A stretch of 64,000 nt of DNA, taken from Chimaeribacter californicus (GTDB lineage Bacteria > Pseudomonadota > Gammaproteobacteria > Enterobacterales > Enterobacteriaceae). Location of the stretch: positions 496,001 to 560,000 of the forward strand of contig NZ_PJZF01000001.1 in NCBI RefSeq assembly GCF_002858675.1, written 5' to 3'. Positions 10,167 through 19,047 of this stretch are shown in pieces. Position 1 is the stretch's first letter; the number at the start of each line of letters is the position of its first letter. Both the position numbers and the translations under genes were made by a program. Below the pieces are notes generated by a model, which ran no database searches, was not told the DNA's origin, and was given only the letters and a program-made list of their open reading frames with translations.

Positions 10167-11063
10167 TTATACATAATGTGACAAAAATGCGCTGAGTTGA
10201 TCACAGTCCGCAATGCCCGCCCGTCCGCCCGGCCGGGTGCATTTGAGCGCCGCCGCCGCACTGGCCAGGCGCACGGCCTCCGCCGGGGTCGCGTGGCGGG
10301 CAATCGCCCAGGCCAGCGCACCGTGGAACACATCCCCGGCGCCGGTGGTGTCTTTCACCTCCACCTCAAATGCCGGTTGGTGGCGGCAGCACCCCTCTTC
10401 CAGCCAGAAACAGCCCTGACTGCCGAGCGTGACGTAAACGGTGCCGGGCGTCAGCGCGGCGGCCCGGCGCAGGGCGGCCTCCGGCGGCAGATCCCCGGCC
10501 AGCCGTTGCAGGGCGGGCCAGGAGAAGGCCGCATGGTCAGCCAGCGCCAGCAGCGGGGCGATCGGCTGCGGCGTGAGGTCGGCGTCCAGCACCGTCGGGA
10601 TGCCCGCCGCCCGCGCCTGTGCCATCGCCTGTTGCGCCCCTTCCGGCCAGCGCACATCAGCCAGCAGCGCGTCATAGCGCCGGAAATCGATCGCATCCAG
10701 CCACTCCGCGTCGGCCGCCAGCGCCCGGCCGGGAAAGTTGATGATCATCCGCTCACCGTAGCGATCCACCACAATGGCGGACTGGCCGGAGGCCGCGCCC
10801 GCTATCCGGCGGCAGTGCTGCACCGATACGCCCTCCGCCGCCAGCCCGGCGCACAGTGCCTCACCGCAGGCATCCTGCCCGACGCGGCCGATAAAATCGA
10901 CCTGCGCCCCCAGCCGCGCGGCCGCCACCGCCGCGGTGGCCGCCGGGCCGCCGCCCGCTTCCTGATACTCCCGGGCCACATACTTGCCGCCGCCCTCAGG
11001 CAGCGTATCCAGATAATACAACCGGTCTTCCACGGTAATCCCCACGCAGGCCAATGTGGTCAT
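10167..11063 (-). CDS. yihV: 6-deoxy-6-sulfofructose kinase (PfkB family)
   Basis: Phosphorylates 6-deoxy-6-sulfofructose with ATP to give the 1-phosphate. The 298 residues equal the E. coli YihV length and share ACVGITV, GGGPAATAAVAAARLGAQVD, FIGRVG, LADVRW and DTTGAGDVFHGA, the last being the PfkB active-site motif with the catalytic Asp, plus the C-terminal LKCTRPGGRAGI. The start at 11063 was preferred over an upstream ATG because AAGGAG precedes it and it gives the YihV N-terminus. It is divergent from yihU, with 178 bases between them holding an inverted repeat (11185-11207). Confidence 0.93.
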   Translation of the reverse strand: MTTLACVGITVEDRLYYLDTLPEGGGKYVAREYQEAGGGPAATAAVAAARLGAQVDFIGRVGQDACGEALCAGLAAEGVSVQHCRRIAGAASGQSAIVVDRYGERMIINFPGRALAADAEWLDAIDFRRYDALLADVRWPEGAQQAMAQARAAGIPTVLDADLTPQPIAPLLALADHAAFSWPALQRLAGDLPPEAALRRAAALTPGTVYVTLGSQGCFWLEEGCCRHQPAFEVEVKDTTGAGDVFHGALAWAIARHATPAEAVRLASAAAALKCTRPGGRAGIADCDQLSAFLSHYV

Positions 11064-11241
11064 GGCGCTCTCCTTAACGATCCTGATGGTCACTGCTGTC
11101 CAGTTTATCGGCGCAAATTGTTGAAAAAGTGACTGGTGTCTGATTTTTTACTCAAAACAACAAATATGATCAAAAAACACCATGAAATGACAGATTGAAT
11201 GTCATTTTTTCTTGGGCATGACCAAAAGGGAGAACGCAGCC
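11064..11241. promoter_or_regulatory. divergent promoter region of the SQ locus, candidate CsqR operator
   Basis: AT-rich spacer between yihV and yihU. It contains the perfect inverted repeat AAATGACA-(7)-TGTCATTT at 11185-11207. A second, imperfect pair is visible: GGTGTCTGATTTTTT near 11134-11148 against TGATCAAAAAACACC near 11167-11181. Either could be the CsqR operator; the assignment is inferred from position only. Confidence 0.55.
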
Positions 11242-12135
11242 ATGGCGAAAGTGGCATTTATCGGACTGGGGCAGATGGGCGCGCCGATGGCGCGGAACCT
11301 GTTGCGCCACGGGCATTGGCTACAGGTTTACGATCTCAGCCCGCAGGCGGTGGCGTCGCTGGTGGCCGACGGGGCAGAGGCCGCCGCCAGCCCGGCAGAC
11401 GCGGCGCGCGGCGTGGAGGTGGTGATCACCATGCTGCCGGATGGGCAGCGGGTGCGGCAGGTGCTGCTGGGCGCGCAGGGCGTCGCGGAGACCCTCACCC
11501 CCGGCGCGCTGGTGGTGGAGATGTCCACCATCCATCCGCTGGAGAGCGACGCGCTGGCGCAGGCGATGGCCGAACGGGGCGTCAGCTTTATGGATGCGCC
11601 GGTCGGGCGCACCTCGGAACATGCGGTAGCAGGCACGCTGCTGATCCTGGCGGGCGGCACGCCGGAACAGGTGCGCCGTGCCGCGCCGTTGCTGCGCTGC
11701 ATGGGGGACACGCTGGTGGAAACGGGCGGCCCGGGGTGCGGCATCCGCATGAAAATCGTCAACAACTACATGAGCATCGCGCTCAATGCGCTCTCGGCCG
11801 AGGCGGCGGTACTGTGCGAGGCGCTCGGCCTGCCGCTCGCCAACGCGCTGGAGGTGATGGGCCAGACCTCCGCCGGGCGCGGACATTTCACCACCAGCTG
11901 GCCGGACAAAGTGCTGAAAGGCGACCTCAGCCCGGCCTTTATGATCGATCTGGCCCACAAGGATCTGGGGCTGGCGCTGGACATCGGCGGCCAGTTGCGC
12001 GTGCCGCTGCCGCTGGGCGCGGCCGCACGTGAGCTCTACAGCCAGGCGCGGGCACAGGGGCGTGGGCGGCAGGACTGGAGCGCCCTGCTGGAACAGGCCC
12101 GGGCCGCCGCAGGGCGGCATTATCACGGTGCCTGA
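11242..12135 (+). CDS. yihU: sulfolactaldehyde reductase (YihU)
   Basis: Member of the beta-hydroxyacid dehydrogenase family that reduces 3-sulfolactaldehyde to 2,3-dihydroxypropane-1-sulfonate (DHPS) with NADH. The 297 residues start with the Rossmann motif [16 protein letters not shown]. They carry the YihU-like segments MSTIHPL, PVGRTS, and the active-site stretch [21 protein letters not shown] with the family catalytic Lys, then GHFTTSWP and [16 protein letters not shown]. The ATG at 11242 gives the YihU N-terminus; an in-frame ATG 30 bases upstream is less likely. It is the first gene of the plus-strand SQ operon. Confidence 0.93.
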   Translation: MAKVAFIGLGQMGAPMARNLLRHGHWLQVYDLSPQAVASLVADGAEAAASPADAARGVEVVITMLPDGQRVRQVLLGAQGVAETLTPGALVVEMSTIHPLESDALAQAMAERGVSFMDAPVGRTSEHAVAGTLLILAGGTPEQVRRAAPLLRCMGDTLVETGGPGCGIRMKIVNNYMSIALNALSAEAAVLCEALGLPLANALEVMGQTSAGRGHFTTSWPDKVLKGDLSPAFMIDLAHKDLGLALDIGGQLRVPLPLGAAARELYSQARAQGRGRQDWSALLEQARAAAGRHYHGA

Positions 12136-12139
12136 CACG

Positions 12140-12174
12140 TCACGACATCTGACATATCACGACATCTGACACAT
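12140..12174 (+). repeat. 17-bp tandem repeat in the yihU-aldolase gap
   Basis: The block TCACGACATCTGACA occurs at 12140-12154 and again at 12157-12171, giving a 17-base period, with a decayed third copy up to about 12178. It lies just before the ribosome site of the aldolase gene. It could be slippage or a regulatory repeat; no function is visible. Confidence 0.7.
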
Positions 12175-12193
12175 CACTACAGAGGAGTGAACT

Positions 12194-13066
12194 ATGCCCT
12201 ATATCGCGGGAGATACCCTGATTCGCCATGCGTGGCAGCAGGGTTATGCCATCGGCGCGTTCAGCGCCCACAACGCCGAAACCGTGCTGGCGATCCTGGA
12301 GGCTGCCGAGGCGGAGCAGTCCCCGGTGATGATCCAGATCGGCCAGAAGGTGATTAACACGCTGGGGATGCGGCCGATGAAAGCGCTGGTGGATGCCTGG
12401 CTGGACCGCGTGACGGTGCCGGTCTGCGTGCACCTCGACCACAGCCGCAGCTTTGAGCAGACCATGGAGGCGGTGCGCTGCGGCTTCCAGTCGGTGATGT
12501 TTGACGGCTCGCACCTGCCGTTTGATGAGAACGTGCGCATTACCCACGCGGTGGCGGAGGTCGCCCACGCGCTGCACATCGGCTGTGAAGGGGAGATCGG
12601 CAAAATCGGCGGCGTGGAGGATGAGATCGACGTGGCGGAAGAGGATGCGCTGATCACCGGCTGCGACGAGGCGCTGGCCTTTGTGCAGGCCACCGGGGTG
12701 GATTACCTGGCGGTTTCTATCGGCACCGCCCACGGGCTGTACAAAACAACGCCCCGGCTGGCGTTTGACCGGCTGGCGGAGATCCGTGAAATCGTGCAGC
12801 GGCCGGTAGTGCTGCACGGCGGCTCCGGCGTGCCGGACGATCAGGTGCGCCGCGCCATCGGCCTCGGGGTCGCCAAAGTCAACGTGGACACCGAGTTGCG
12901 GCAGGCGTTTACCGAAGGCATGGCGGCGGTGCTGGCCGATGACCCGCAGGAGTACGCGCTGGCGGTGTCGCTGGGCAGCGGGCGCGAGGCGATGCGGCGC
13001 AAAGTGCAGGAGAAGATCCGGCTGTTCGGCAGTCAGGGGCAGGCGGGCCATTTTACAGGAGAGTGA
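12194..13066 (+). CDS. class II (zinc) ketose-bisphosphate aldolase, likely 6-sulfofructose-1-phosphate aldolase
   Basis: 290-residue class II aldolase of the GatY/KbaY/FbaA group. Visible residues: HLDH at 80-83 (catalytic Asp82, zinc ligand His83), Glu134 in CEGEIG, zinc ligand His180 in GTAHG, and zinc ligand His208 in LHGGSG. It sits between yihU and a mutarotase in an SQ operon that has no YihT-type class I aldolase. The inferred job is cleavage of 6-deoxy-6-sulfofructose 1-phosphate into DHAP and 3-sulfolactaldehyde. The ribosome site is AGAGGAG. The fold and metal site are certain. The sulfosugar substrate comes from context, and tagatose- or fructose-bisphosphate aldolase activity remains possible. 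Confidence 0.88.
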   Translation: MPYIAGDTLIRHAWQQGYAIGAFSAHNAETVLAILEAAEAEQSPVMIQIGQKVINTLGMRPMKALVDAWLDRVTVPVCVHLDHSRSFEQTMEAVRCGFQSVMFDGSHLPFDENVRITHAVAEVAHALHIGCEGEIGKIGGVEDEIDVAEEDALITGCDEALAFVQATGVDYLAVSIGTAHGLYKTTPRLAFDRLAEIREIVQRPVVLHGGSGVPDDQVRRAIGLGVAKVNVDTELRQAFTEGMAAVLADDPQEYALAVSLGSGREAMRRKVQEKIRLFGSQGQAGHFTGE

Positions 13067-13067
13067 G

Positions 13068-14117
13068 ATGACGCAGGTAACAGCAACCCCGTTTGGGGAA
13101 CACCAGGGGCAGGCGGTGAGCCTGTTTACCCTGACCAATGCGCAGGGCATCAGGTTAGCAGTCACTAACTATGGCTGCATCATTACCCAGCTCTGGCTGC
13201 CCGACCGGCACGGCAGGCTGGCGGACGTGGTACTGGGCTTTGACACGCTGGCGGAGTATCAGGCCGGGCACCCGTTTTTCGGCGCGATAGCCGGGCGCTG
13301 TGCCAACCGCATCGGCGGCGGCGGCTTCCGCCTCGGCCGGGAGACGTTCACGCTGGCCTGCAATGAGGCGGCCACCGGCCAGCACCTGCACGGTGGGGTG
13401 CGCGGCTTTGATAAGTACGTCTGGCAGGCGGAGGCTGAAGCGGACGGCGTGCGCTTCCACCGCGTCTCGCCGGACGGCGAAGAGGGCTACCCCGGCACGC
13501 TGGCGGTGACGCACCGCATCCGCCTGACGGAAGAGAACGTGCTGCATGTTGAGTATGACGCGGTGACCGACCGGGCGACGCCGGTCAACCTCACCAACCA
13601 CAGCTACTACAATCTGTCAGCGCAGGCGTCTGACATCCGCGGGCACCGGTTGCAGATAGAGGCCGATCTCTATACCCCGGTTGACCCGGCGACCATGCTG
13701 CCGACCGGCGGGATCTACGCGGTAGCGGGCACGCCGCTCGATTTCCGTCAACCGATCGCGCTGGGCGCGGCGATGGCGCAGCAACCGGCCATCGACATCA
13801 ACTATGTGTTGCGGGCGCGTTCTACGGGCAACGGTTTGCACCCGGCCGCCACGCTGGCAGACCCGGTCTCCGGGCGTGAAATGCGGGTGTTTACCGACCA
13901 GCCCGGCCTGCAACTCTATAACGGCGCGAAACTCAGCAACCGGCCGTGGGTCGGCAAGGGCGGCGCGCCCTACGGCGCGTTTGCCGGGCTGTGCCTGGAG
14001 ACGCAGGCCTTCCCGGACAGCGTTAACCAGCCGCACTTCCCCGGCGTTGTCCTGCAACCGGGCGAAATCTACCGCCACCACACCGCGCACCATTTCAGCA
14101 TCCTCAGGGAGGAGTAA
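13068..14117 (+). CDS. aldose 1-epimerase (mutarotase), GalM type
   Basis: 349 residues, GalM size (346 in E. coli). It has the family segments GAIAGRCANRIG, QHLHGG (active-site His), NLTNHSYYNL (second catalytic His) and LCLETQAFPDS with the catalytic Glu near the C-terminus. It probably interconverts the anomers of SQ released by the sulfoquinovosidase, the role given to YihR in E. coli, although this protein looks closer to canonical GalM. Its start lies one base after the aldolase stop (TGAGATG), and it is separated by only three bases from the next gene, so the genes are translationally linked. Confidence 0.88.
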   Translation: MTQVTATPFGEHQGQAVSLFTLTNAQGIRLAVTNYGCIITQLWLPDRHGRLADVVLGFDTLAEYQAGHPFFGAIAGRCANRIGGGGFRLGRETFTLACNEAATGQHLHGGVRGFDKYVWQAEAEADGVRFHRVSPDGEEGYPGTLAVTHRIRLTEENVLHVEYDAVTDRATPVNLTNHSYYNLSAQASDIRGHRLQIEADLYTPVDPATMLPTGGIYAVAGTPLDFRQPIALGAAMAQQPAIDINYVLRARSTGNGLHPAATLADPVSGREMRVFTDQPGLQLYNGAKLSNRPWVGKGGAPYGAFAGLCLETQAFPDSVNQPHFPGVVLQPGEIYRHHTAHHFSILREE

Positions 14118-14120
14118 GCC

Positions 14121-15476
14121 ATGAACGATAATACTGCCCGTCCGCTGACCCTCGGCGTGCTGGCGCTGGGGCGCGCCACCTTTGATGTGCCCTATGCAGA
14201 GGAGATGCTGGCGCAGGCGTGGCAGACGCTGCGCGGCCTCGGCGTCCGGCTGGCCGGGGAGCCGGTGCTCTGCCTGGATGCGGACGCGGTACACACCGCC
14301 GCTGCCGCGCTGCGTGAGGCGCAACCCGATCTGCTGGTGATCCTGCAAGTGACCTTTACCGACGCGGCGCTGACCACCGAACTGCTGCGGGCATGGGCGG
14401 TGCCCACGCTGCTCTGGTCGTTCCCGGAGGCGCGCACCGGCGGGCGGTTGCGGCTAAACGCCTTTTGCGGCGTGAACCTCGCCTGCCATGCCCTGAGCCG
14501 CCACGGCCTTCGCGTACACACGCTGCACGCCGCGCCGGGCAGCGCCCACGCCGCCACGGAGCTGCGCCTGCTGGCACAGGCCGCCGGGATCGTCAGCAAA
14601 CTGCGGCGGGCGAAAGTGCTGGTAGTGGGCGACCACCCGCAAGGCTTTGATGCCTGCAACTATGACCGTGACCAGCTGGAAGCACGCTTCGGTACCCACA
14701 GCGAGCGGCTGCCGGTGCAGGAACTGATCGCGCAGGCGGCCGCGCTGCCGGAGCGCGTCACCGATGCCCCGTGGCAGCGGCGCAGCCGCGATTTCAGCAA
14801 CCTTGAGGAGATGCCGGAAGCGCCGACCCGCAAAACGCTGAAAGTCTATGCCGCGCTGCAACAGCAGGCGAAAACCCACGGCTATGACGGCATCGCCGTG
14901 CGCTGCTGGCCCGATTTCTTCACCGACTATGGCTGTGCCGCCTGCGGTGCGCTGGCGCTGATGAATGAAGACCAGATCCCCTGCGGCTGTGAGGCGGACA
15001 TGTTCGGCGTGCTCTCCTCGCTGCTGTTGCAGTGGGCCTCCGGGCAGGGGGCGTTCAATACCGATCTGGTGGACATCGACCCGGAACAGGACAGCGTGGT
15101 GTTCTGGCACTGCGGGCAGGCACCGATTGAGATGGCCGACCGCGACGGGCCGGTGCGCGCCGCGCTGCACTCCAACCGCAAACTGCCGCTGCTGTCGGAG
15201 TTCGCGCTGAAACCGGGGCGCATCACCCTCTGCCGCATCTCACAAGGGCAGGGCAAACTGCGGCTGATGCTGGCGGGCGGCGAGATGCTGAAAGCGCCTC
15301 TGGCCTTCTCCGGCACCGCCGGGGTGGCGCGGCTGGATGTTCACGCTGACCTCTACCGGCAGCGGCTGCTGGCGGCCGGGATGGAGCACCACACCTCGCT
15401 GGCCTACGGCGACCACCGCCCGCTGCTGCGCAAAGTCGCGCAACTGCTGGATCTGGACTTGCTTGAACTGGCCTGA
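14121..15476 (+). CDS. L-fucose/L-arabinose isomerase-superfamily protein, likely sulfoquinovose isomerase
   Basis: 451-residue protein of the metal-dependent L-fucose/L-arabinose isomerase superfamily. Candidate metal ligands lie in the conserved segments IAVRCWPDFF (259-267), PCGCEADMFG (Glu291) and VVFWHCG (His330). The family converts aldoses to ketoses through an enediol with Mn2+. In this operon no YihS (AGE-family) isomerase is present, so it should perform the missing step SQ to 6-deoxy-6-sulfofructose. As I recall, an isomerase of this superfamily was reported in the Arthrobacter sulfo-EMP2 pathway, but I cannot check that. GGAGG precedes the ATG. Superfamily is confident; substrate is inferred. 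Confidence 0.82.
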   Translation: MNDNTARPLTLGVLALGRATFDVPYAEEMLAQAWQTLRGLGVRLAGEPVLCLDADAVHTAAAALREAQPDLLVILQVTFTDAALTTELLRAWAVPTLLWSFPEARTGGRLRLNAFCGVNLACHALSRHGLRVHTLHAAPGSAHAATELRLLAQAAGIVSKLRRAKVLVVGDHPQGFDACNYDRDQLEARFGTHSERLPVQELIAQAAALPERVTDAPWQRRSRDFSNLEEMPEAPTRKTLKVYAALQQQAKTHGYDGIAVRCWPDFFTDYGCAACGALALMNEDQIPCGCEADMFGVLSSLLLQWASGQGAFNTDLVDIDPEQDSVVFWHCGQAPIEMADRDGPVRAALHSNRKLPLLSEFALKPGRITLCRISQGQGKLRLMLAGGEMLKAPLAFSGTAGVARLDVHADLYRQRLLAAGMEHHTSLAYGDHRPLLRKVAQLLDLDLLELA

Positions 15477-15506
15477 TGCCGGCTCACACACAGGGAGCAT
15501 ACCATC

Positions 15507-17543
15507 ATGACAAGCACCACCCCCCAGGGCGGCCTCCGGTTCAGCCCGGCCACAGACGGCTTTACCCTGCACCTCGACGGCCGCCTGCTGTTGCAGCACA
15601 GCGCGCAACACCCCTGCCTGAGCGTCGGGCAGGGCGAGGCGGACATTGAGATGTTCCGCGGCAACTTCAGCATCAAAGACAAGCTGCATGAAAAACTGGC
15701 GCTGACTGAGTGCGCCATCCGTGACAGCGCACACGGGGTCTGCGTCACGCTGTCACGCGGGGCGGTCGCCTCCGCCACGCTGACCATCGCACAGGATGAC
15801 GCAGGCCGCCTGCGGCTTCTGATCGCCAACGCCAGCCCGCACCATAACCGGCTCTGGCTGAACCTGGTGGCGGAGCCGGAGGAGCGCGTTTACGGCTGCG
15901 GCGAGCAGTTCTCCTACTTCAACCTGCGCGGCCGCCCGTTCCCGCTCTGGACCAGTGAACAGGGCGTCGGGCGCAACAAAAAAACGTTGGTCACCTGGCA
16001 GGCGGACTGCCAGGAAAACGCCGGCGGCGACTACTACTGGACGTTCTTCCCGCAGCCGACCTTTGTCTCCAGCCGCCGCTATTTCTGCCATGTCAGCAAC
16101 AGCAGCTACATGTGTTTTGACTTCTCTGCGCCTGACCACCATGAGCTGGCAATCTGGGAAGCACAGGCCGAGCTCTGCTTTGACACCGCCCCAAGCCAGC
16201 TGGCGCTGGTCAGCAAACTCTCGACGATGCTCGGCCGCCAGCCGGAACTGCCGGACTGGGTGTATGACGGCATCATCCTCGGCATTCAGGGCGGCACCGA
16301 CGTCTGCCAGCAGAAGCTGGATCGCGCCCGTGAAATGGGCGTCAGCGTGGCGGGCATCTGGGCGCAGGACTGGGAAGGGCGTCGCATCACCTCGTTCGGC
16401 AAACGGCTGATGTGGAACTGGCGCTGGGACGAAGAACTCTACCCGGGGCTTGACCAGCGCATCCCGCAGTGGAAACAGGAGGGCGTGCGCTTCCTCGGCT
16501 ACATCAATCCCTACGTGGCAATCGAGAAAGAGCTCTACGCCGAGGCGGCGGCCCACGGCTACCTGACGCGGGACGCGGAGGGGCGCGACTATCAGGTGGA
16601 GTTCGGCGAGTTCTACGCCGGGGTGGTGGATCTCACCAACCCCGCGGCGTACCGCTGGTACAAAGAGGTGATCAAACGCAACCTGATTGGCTTCGGCCTC
16701 GACGGCTGGATGGCCGACTTCGGCGAATACCTGCCCACCGACACCTTCCTGCACAACGGCGTGAGCGCCGAGATCATGCACAACCGCTGGCCGGCGCTCT
16801 GGGCGCAGTGCAACTACGAGGCGCTGGCCGAGACCGGCAAACTGGGCGAGGTGCTGTTCTTTATGCGCGCCGGTTACACCGGCAGCCAGAAATATTCGCT
16901 GATGATGTGGGCCGGGGATCAGAACGTGGACTGGAGCCTGGATGACGGGCTGGCGTCGGTGATCCCGGCGGCGCTGTCACTGGCGATGACCGGCCACGGC
17001 CTGCACCACAGCGACCTCGGCGGCTACACCACGCTGTTCGGCATGAAACGCAGCAAAGAGCTGCTGCTGCGCTGGTGCGATTTCGCCGCCTTCACCCCAA
17101 TGATGCGCAGCCACGAAGGCAACCGCCCGGACGATAACTGGCAGTTCGACAGCGACGACGACACCCTGTGCCACCTGGCGCGTATGACCGGCATCTTCCG
17201 CCGCCTGAAACCCTACCTGAAGCAGGCGGTGGCGGAGAACAGCCGCGAGGGCATCCCGGTGATGCGCCCGCTGCTGCTGCACTACGAGGATGACCCGCAG
17301 ACCTTTGATCTCGCCTACCAGTACCTGCTGGGGCGGGACCTGCTGGTGGCGCCGGTGCACCAGCCCGACTGCCGGGCGTGGACGCTTTACCTGCCGCGTG
17401 ACCACTGGGTCAACCTCTGGACCGGCGAGCCGGACAGCGGCGGCCATGAGGTCACCGTGGCCGCGCCGCTGGGGCAGCCGCCGGTGTTCTACCGCCGTGA
17501 CAGTGCATGGGCGGTGCTGTTCGCCACCCTGCGTGACGCCTGA
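15507..17543 (+). CDS. yihQ: sulfoquinovosidase (GH31)
   Basis: 678 residues, the same length as E. coli YihQ. It hydrolyses alpha-sulfoquinovosides such as sulfoquinovosyl glycerol to SQ in the cytoplasm. The sulfonate-recognition residues known from YihQ (Arg301, Trp304, Tyr508) are present one position earlier as Arg300 and Trp303 (FGKRLMWNW) and Tyr507 (LGGYTT). The nucleophile is Asp404 (WMADFGEY) and the acid/base is Asp471 (AGDQNVDW). Conservation of the sulfonate triad is the strongest sequence evidence that this locus handles SQ rather than an ordinary glucoside. The gene starts 30 bases after the isomerase, with a GGGAG site. Confidence 0.96.
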   Translation: MTSTTPQGGLRFSPATDGFTLHLDGRLLLQHSAQHPCLSVGQGEADIEMFRGNFSIKDKLHEKLALTECAIRDSAHGVCVTLSRGAVASATLTIAQDDAGRLRLLIANASPHHNRLWLNLVAEPEERVYGCGEQFSYFNLRGRPFPLWTSEQGVGRNKKTLVTWQADCQENAGGDYYWTFFPQPTFVSSRRYFCHVSNSSYMCFDFSAPDHHELAIWEAQAELCFDTAPSQLALVSKLSTMLGRQPELPDWVYDGIILGIQGGTDVCQQKLDRAREMGVSVAGIWAQDWEGRRITSFGKRLMWNWRWDEELYPGLDQRIPQWKQEGVRFLGYINPYVAIEKELYAEAAAHGYLTRDAEGRDYQVEFGEFYAGVVDLTNPAAYRWYKEVIKRNLIGFGLDGWMADFGEYLPTDTFLHNGVSAEIMHNRWPALWAQCNYEALAETGKLGEVLFFMRAGYTGSQKYSLMMWAGDQNVDWSLDDGLASVIPAALSLAMTGHGLHHSDLGGYTTLFGMKRSKELLLRWCDFAAFTPMMRSHEGNRPDDNWQFDSDDDTLCHLARMTGIFRRLKPYLKQAVAENSREGIPVMRPLLLHYEDDPQTFDLAYQYLLGRDLLVAPVHQPDCRAWTLYLPRDHWVNLWTGEPDSGGHEVTVAAPLGQPPVFYRRDSAWAVLFATLRDA

Positions 17544-17604
17544 CCGGTACGTCCACACCCTTTTTTGCGCACCGCCCTGCGGTGCGCCTCTCAGGAGATT
17601 AACC

Positions 17605-18999
17605 ATGACCCTCTCCGTCGAAGCACCGCCGCGCGCCGTGCTCTCCACGTTGCCGCTGCGTGAAAAAGTCGCCTACGGCCTCGGCGATGTCGGTTCCAAC
17701 CTGCTGCTGGATATCGGCACGCTCTATTTACTCAAGTTCTACACCGATGTGCTCGGCCTGCCGGGCGCGTGGGGCGGCCTGATTTTTCTGGTGGCGAAGT
17801 TCTTCACTGCCTTCACCGACATGGGCACCGGCGTGCTGCTGGATGCCCGCCGCCACGTTGGGCCGCGCGGCAAGTTCCGGCCGTTTATCCTGTTTGCCGC
17901 CTTCCCGGTGGCGCTGCTGGCGGTCGTGAACTTCGTCGGCACGCCATTCTCACCCGGCGGCAAAGCGCTGATAGCGACCGTGCTGTTTATGCTCTACGGC
18001 CTGTTTTTCAGCATGATGAACTGCGCCTACGGCGCGATGGTACCGGCGATGACCAAAAACCCGGATGACCGCGCCCAGCTCGCCGCCTGGCGGCAGGGTG
18101 GGGCGACGCTCGGCCTGCTGCTCTGCACCGTGGGCTTTGTGCCGATCCTCGACCGCTTTGCGCACAACCCGCAGCAGGGCTATCTGGCCGCCTCCTCGCT
18201 GTTTGCGCTGCTGGGCCTCGGCTGCATGTGGCTCTGTTACCGCGGCGTGACCGAGCGTTATGTCAGCGCCGCGCCCAGCGGCGCACGGCCGGGGCTGCTC
18301 GCCTCGTTCCGCGCCATCGCCGGTAACCGGCCGCTGTTCATCCTCTGCCTGGCGAACCTCTGCACGCTGGCGGCGTTTAACGTCAAGCTGGCGATCCAGA
18401 TCTACTACACCCAGTACGTATTGAACGACCTCTCACTGATGGCGTGGATGGGCTTCTTCAGCATGGGCTGCATCTTCCTCGGGGTGTTGCTGGTGCCGGT
18501 GATGGTGCGCCGTTTCGGCAAGAAGCCGGTCTACCTCGGCGGGCTGTTGATCTGGGCGGCGGGTGACCTGCTGAACTACGCCTTCGGCAGCAGTTCGCTG
18601 CTGTTTGTGCTGTTCTCCTGCCTGGCCTTTTTCGGCTCGGCGTTTGTCAACAGCCTCAACTGGGCGCTGGTGTCAGACACGGTGGAGTTCGGCGAGTGGC
18701 GCACCGGCGTGCGCGCCGAGGGCACGGTTTACACCGGCTTCACTTTCTTCCGTAAGGTGTCGCAGGCGCTGGCCGGTTTCTTCCCCGGCCTGATGCTGAC
18801 GCAGATCGGTTACGTGCCGAACGTGGTGCAGAGCGACGCCACACAGGAGGGGTTACGCCAGCTGATTTTTTTCTGCCCCTGCGTGCTGGCGCTGGTGACC
18901 GCCGCCGTGATGGGGCTGTTTTACCGCCTGAATGAGAAGACTTACGTGAAGATCGTCAGTGACCTGGAGGCGCGCCGGCACCCCGCCGGCGACGCCTGA
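17605..18999 (+). CDS. yihO: GPH-family sulfoquinovose/SQ-glycoside importer (YihO type)
   Basis: 464-residue, 12-TM symporter of the glycoside-pentoside-hexuronide family. It shares long stretches with E. coli YihO: GGLIFLVAKFFTAFTDM, RAQLAAWRQGGAT, GLLLCTVGF, ANLCTLAAFNVKLAIQ, YYTQYVLND, WMGFFSMGCIF and SALVNSLNWALV-like (SAFVNSLNWALVSDTVE). The start at 17605 has AGGAG upstream; longer in-frame extensions run into yihQ. The gene follows yihQ by 61 bases in the operon. Substrate (SQ or sulfoquinovosyl glycerol, cotransported with a cation) is taken from the E. coli model. Confidence 0.9.
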   Translation: MTLSVEAPPRAVLSTLPLREKVAYGLGDVGSNLLLDIGTLYLLKFYTDVLGLPGAWGGLIFLVAKFFTAFTDMGTGVLLDARRHVGPRGKFRPFILFAAFPVALLAVVNFVGTPFSPGGKALIATVLFMLYGLFFSMMNCAYGAMVPAMTKNPDDRAQLAAWRQGGATLGLLLCTVGFVPILDRFAHNPQQGYLAASSLFALLGLGCMWLCYRGVTERYVSAAPSGARPGLLASFRAIAGNRPLFILCLANLCTLAAFNVKLAIQIYYTQYVLNDLSLMAWMGFFSMGCIFLGVLLVPVMVRRFGKKPVYLGGLLIWAAGDLLNYAFGSSSLLFVLFSCLAFFGSAFVNSLNWALVSDTVEFGEWRTGVRAEGTVYTGFTFFRKVSQALAGFFPGLMLTQIGYVPNVVQSDATQEGLRQLIFFCPCVLALVTAAVMGLFYRLNEKTYVKIVSDLEARRHPAGDA

Positions 19000-19047
19000 C
19001 CCGCACATACCACGACCGCCGGCCGTTCAGGTGGGGAGAAAAACATC

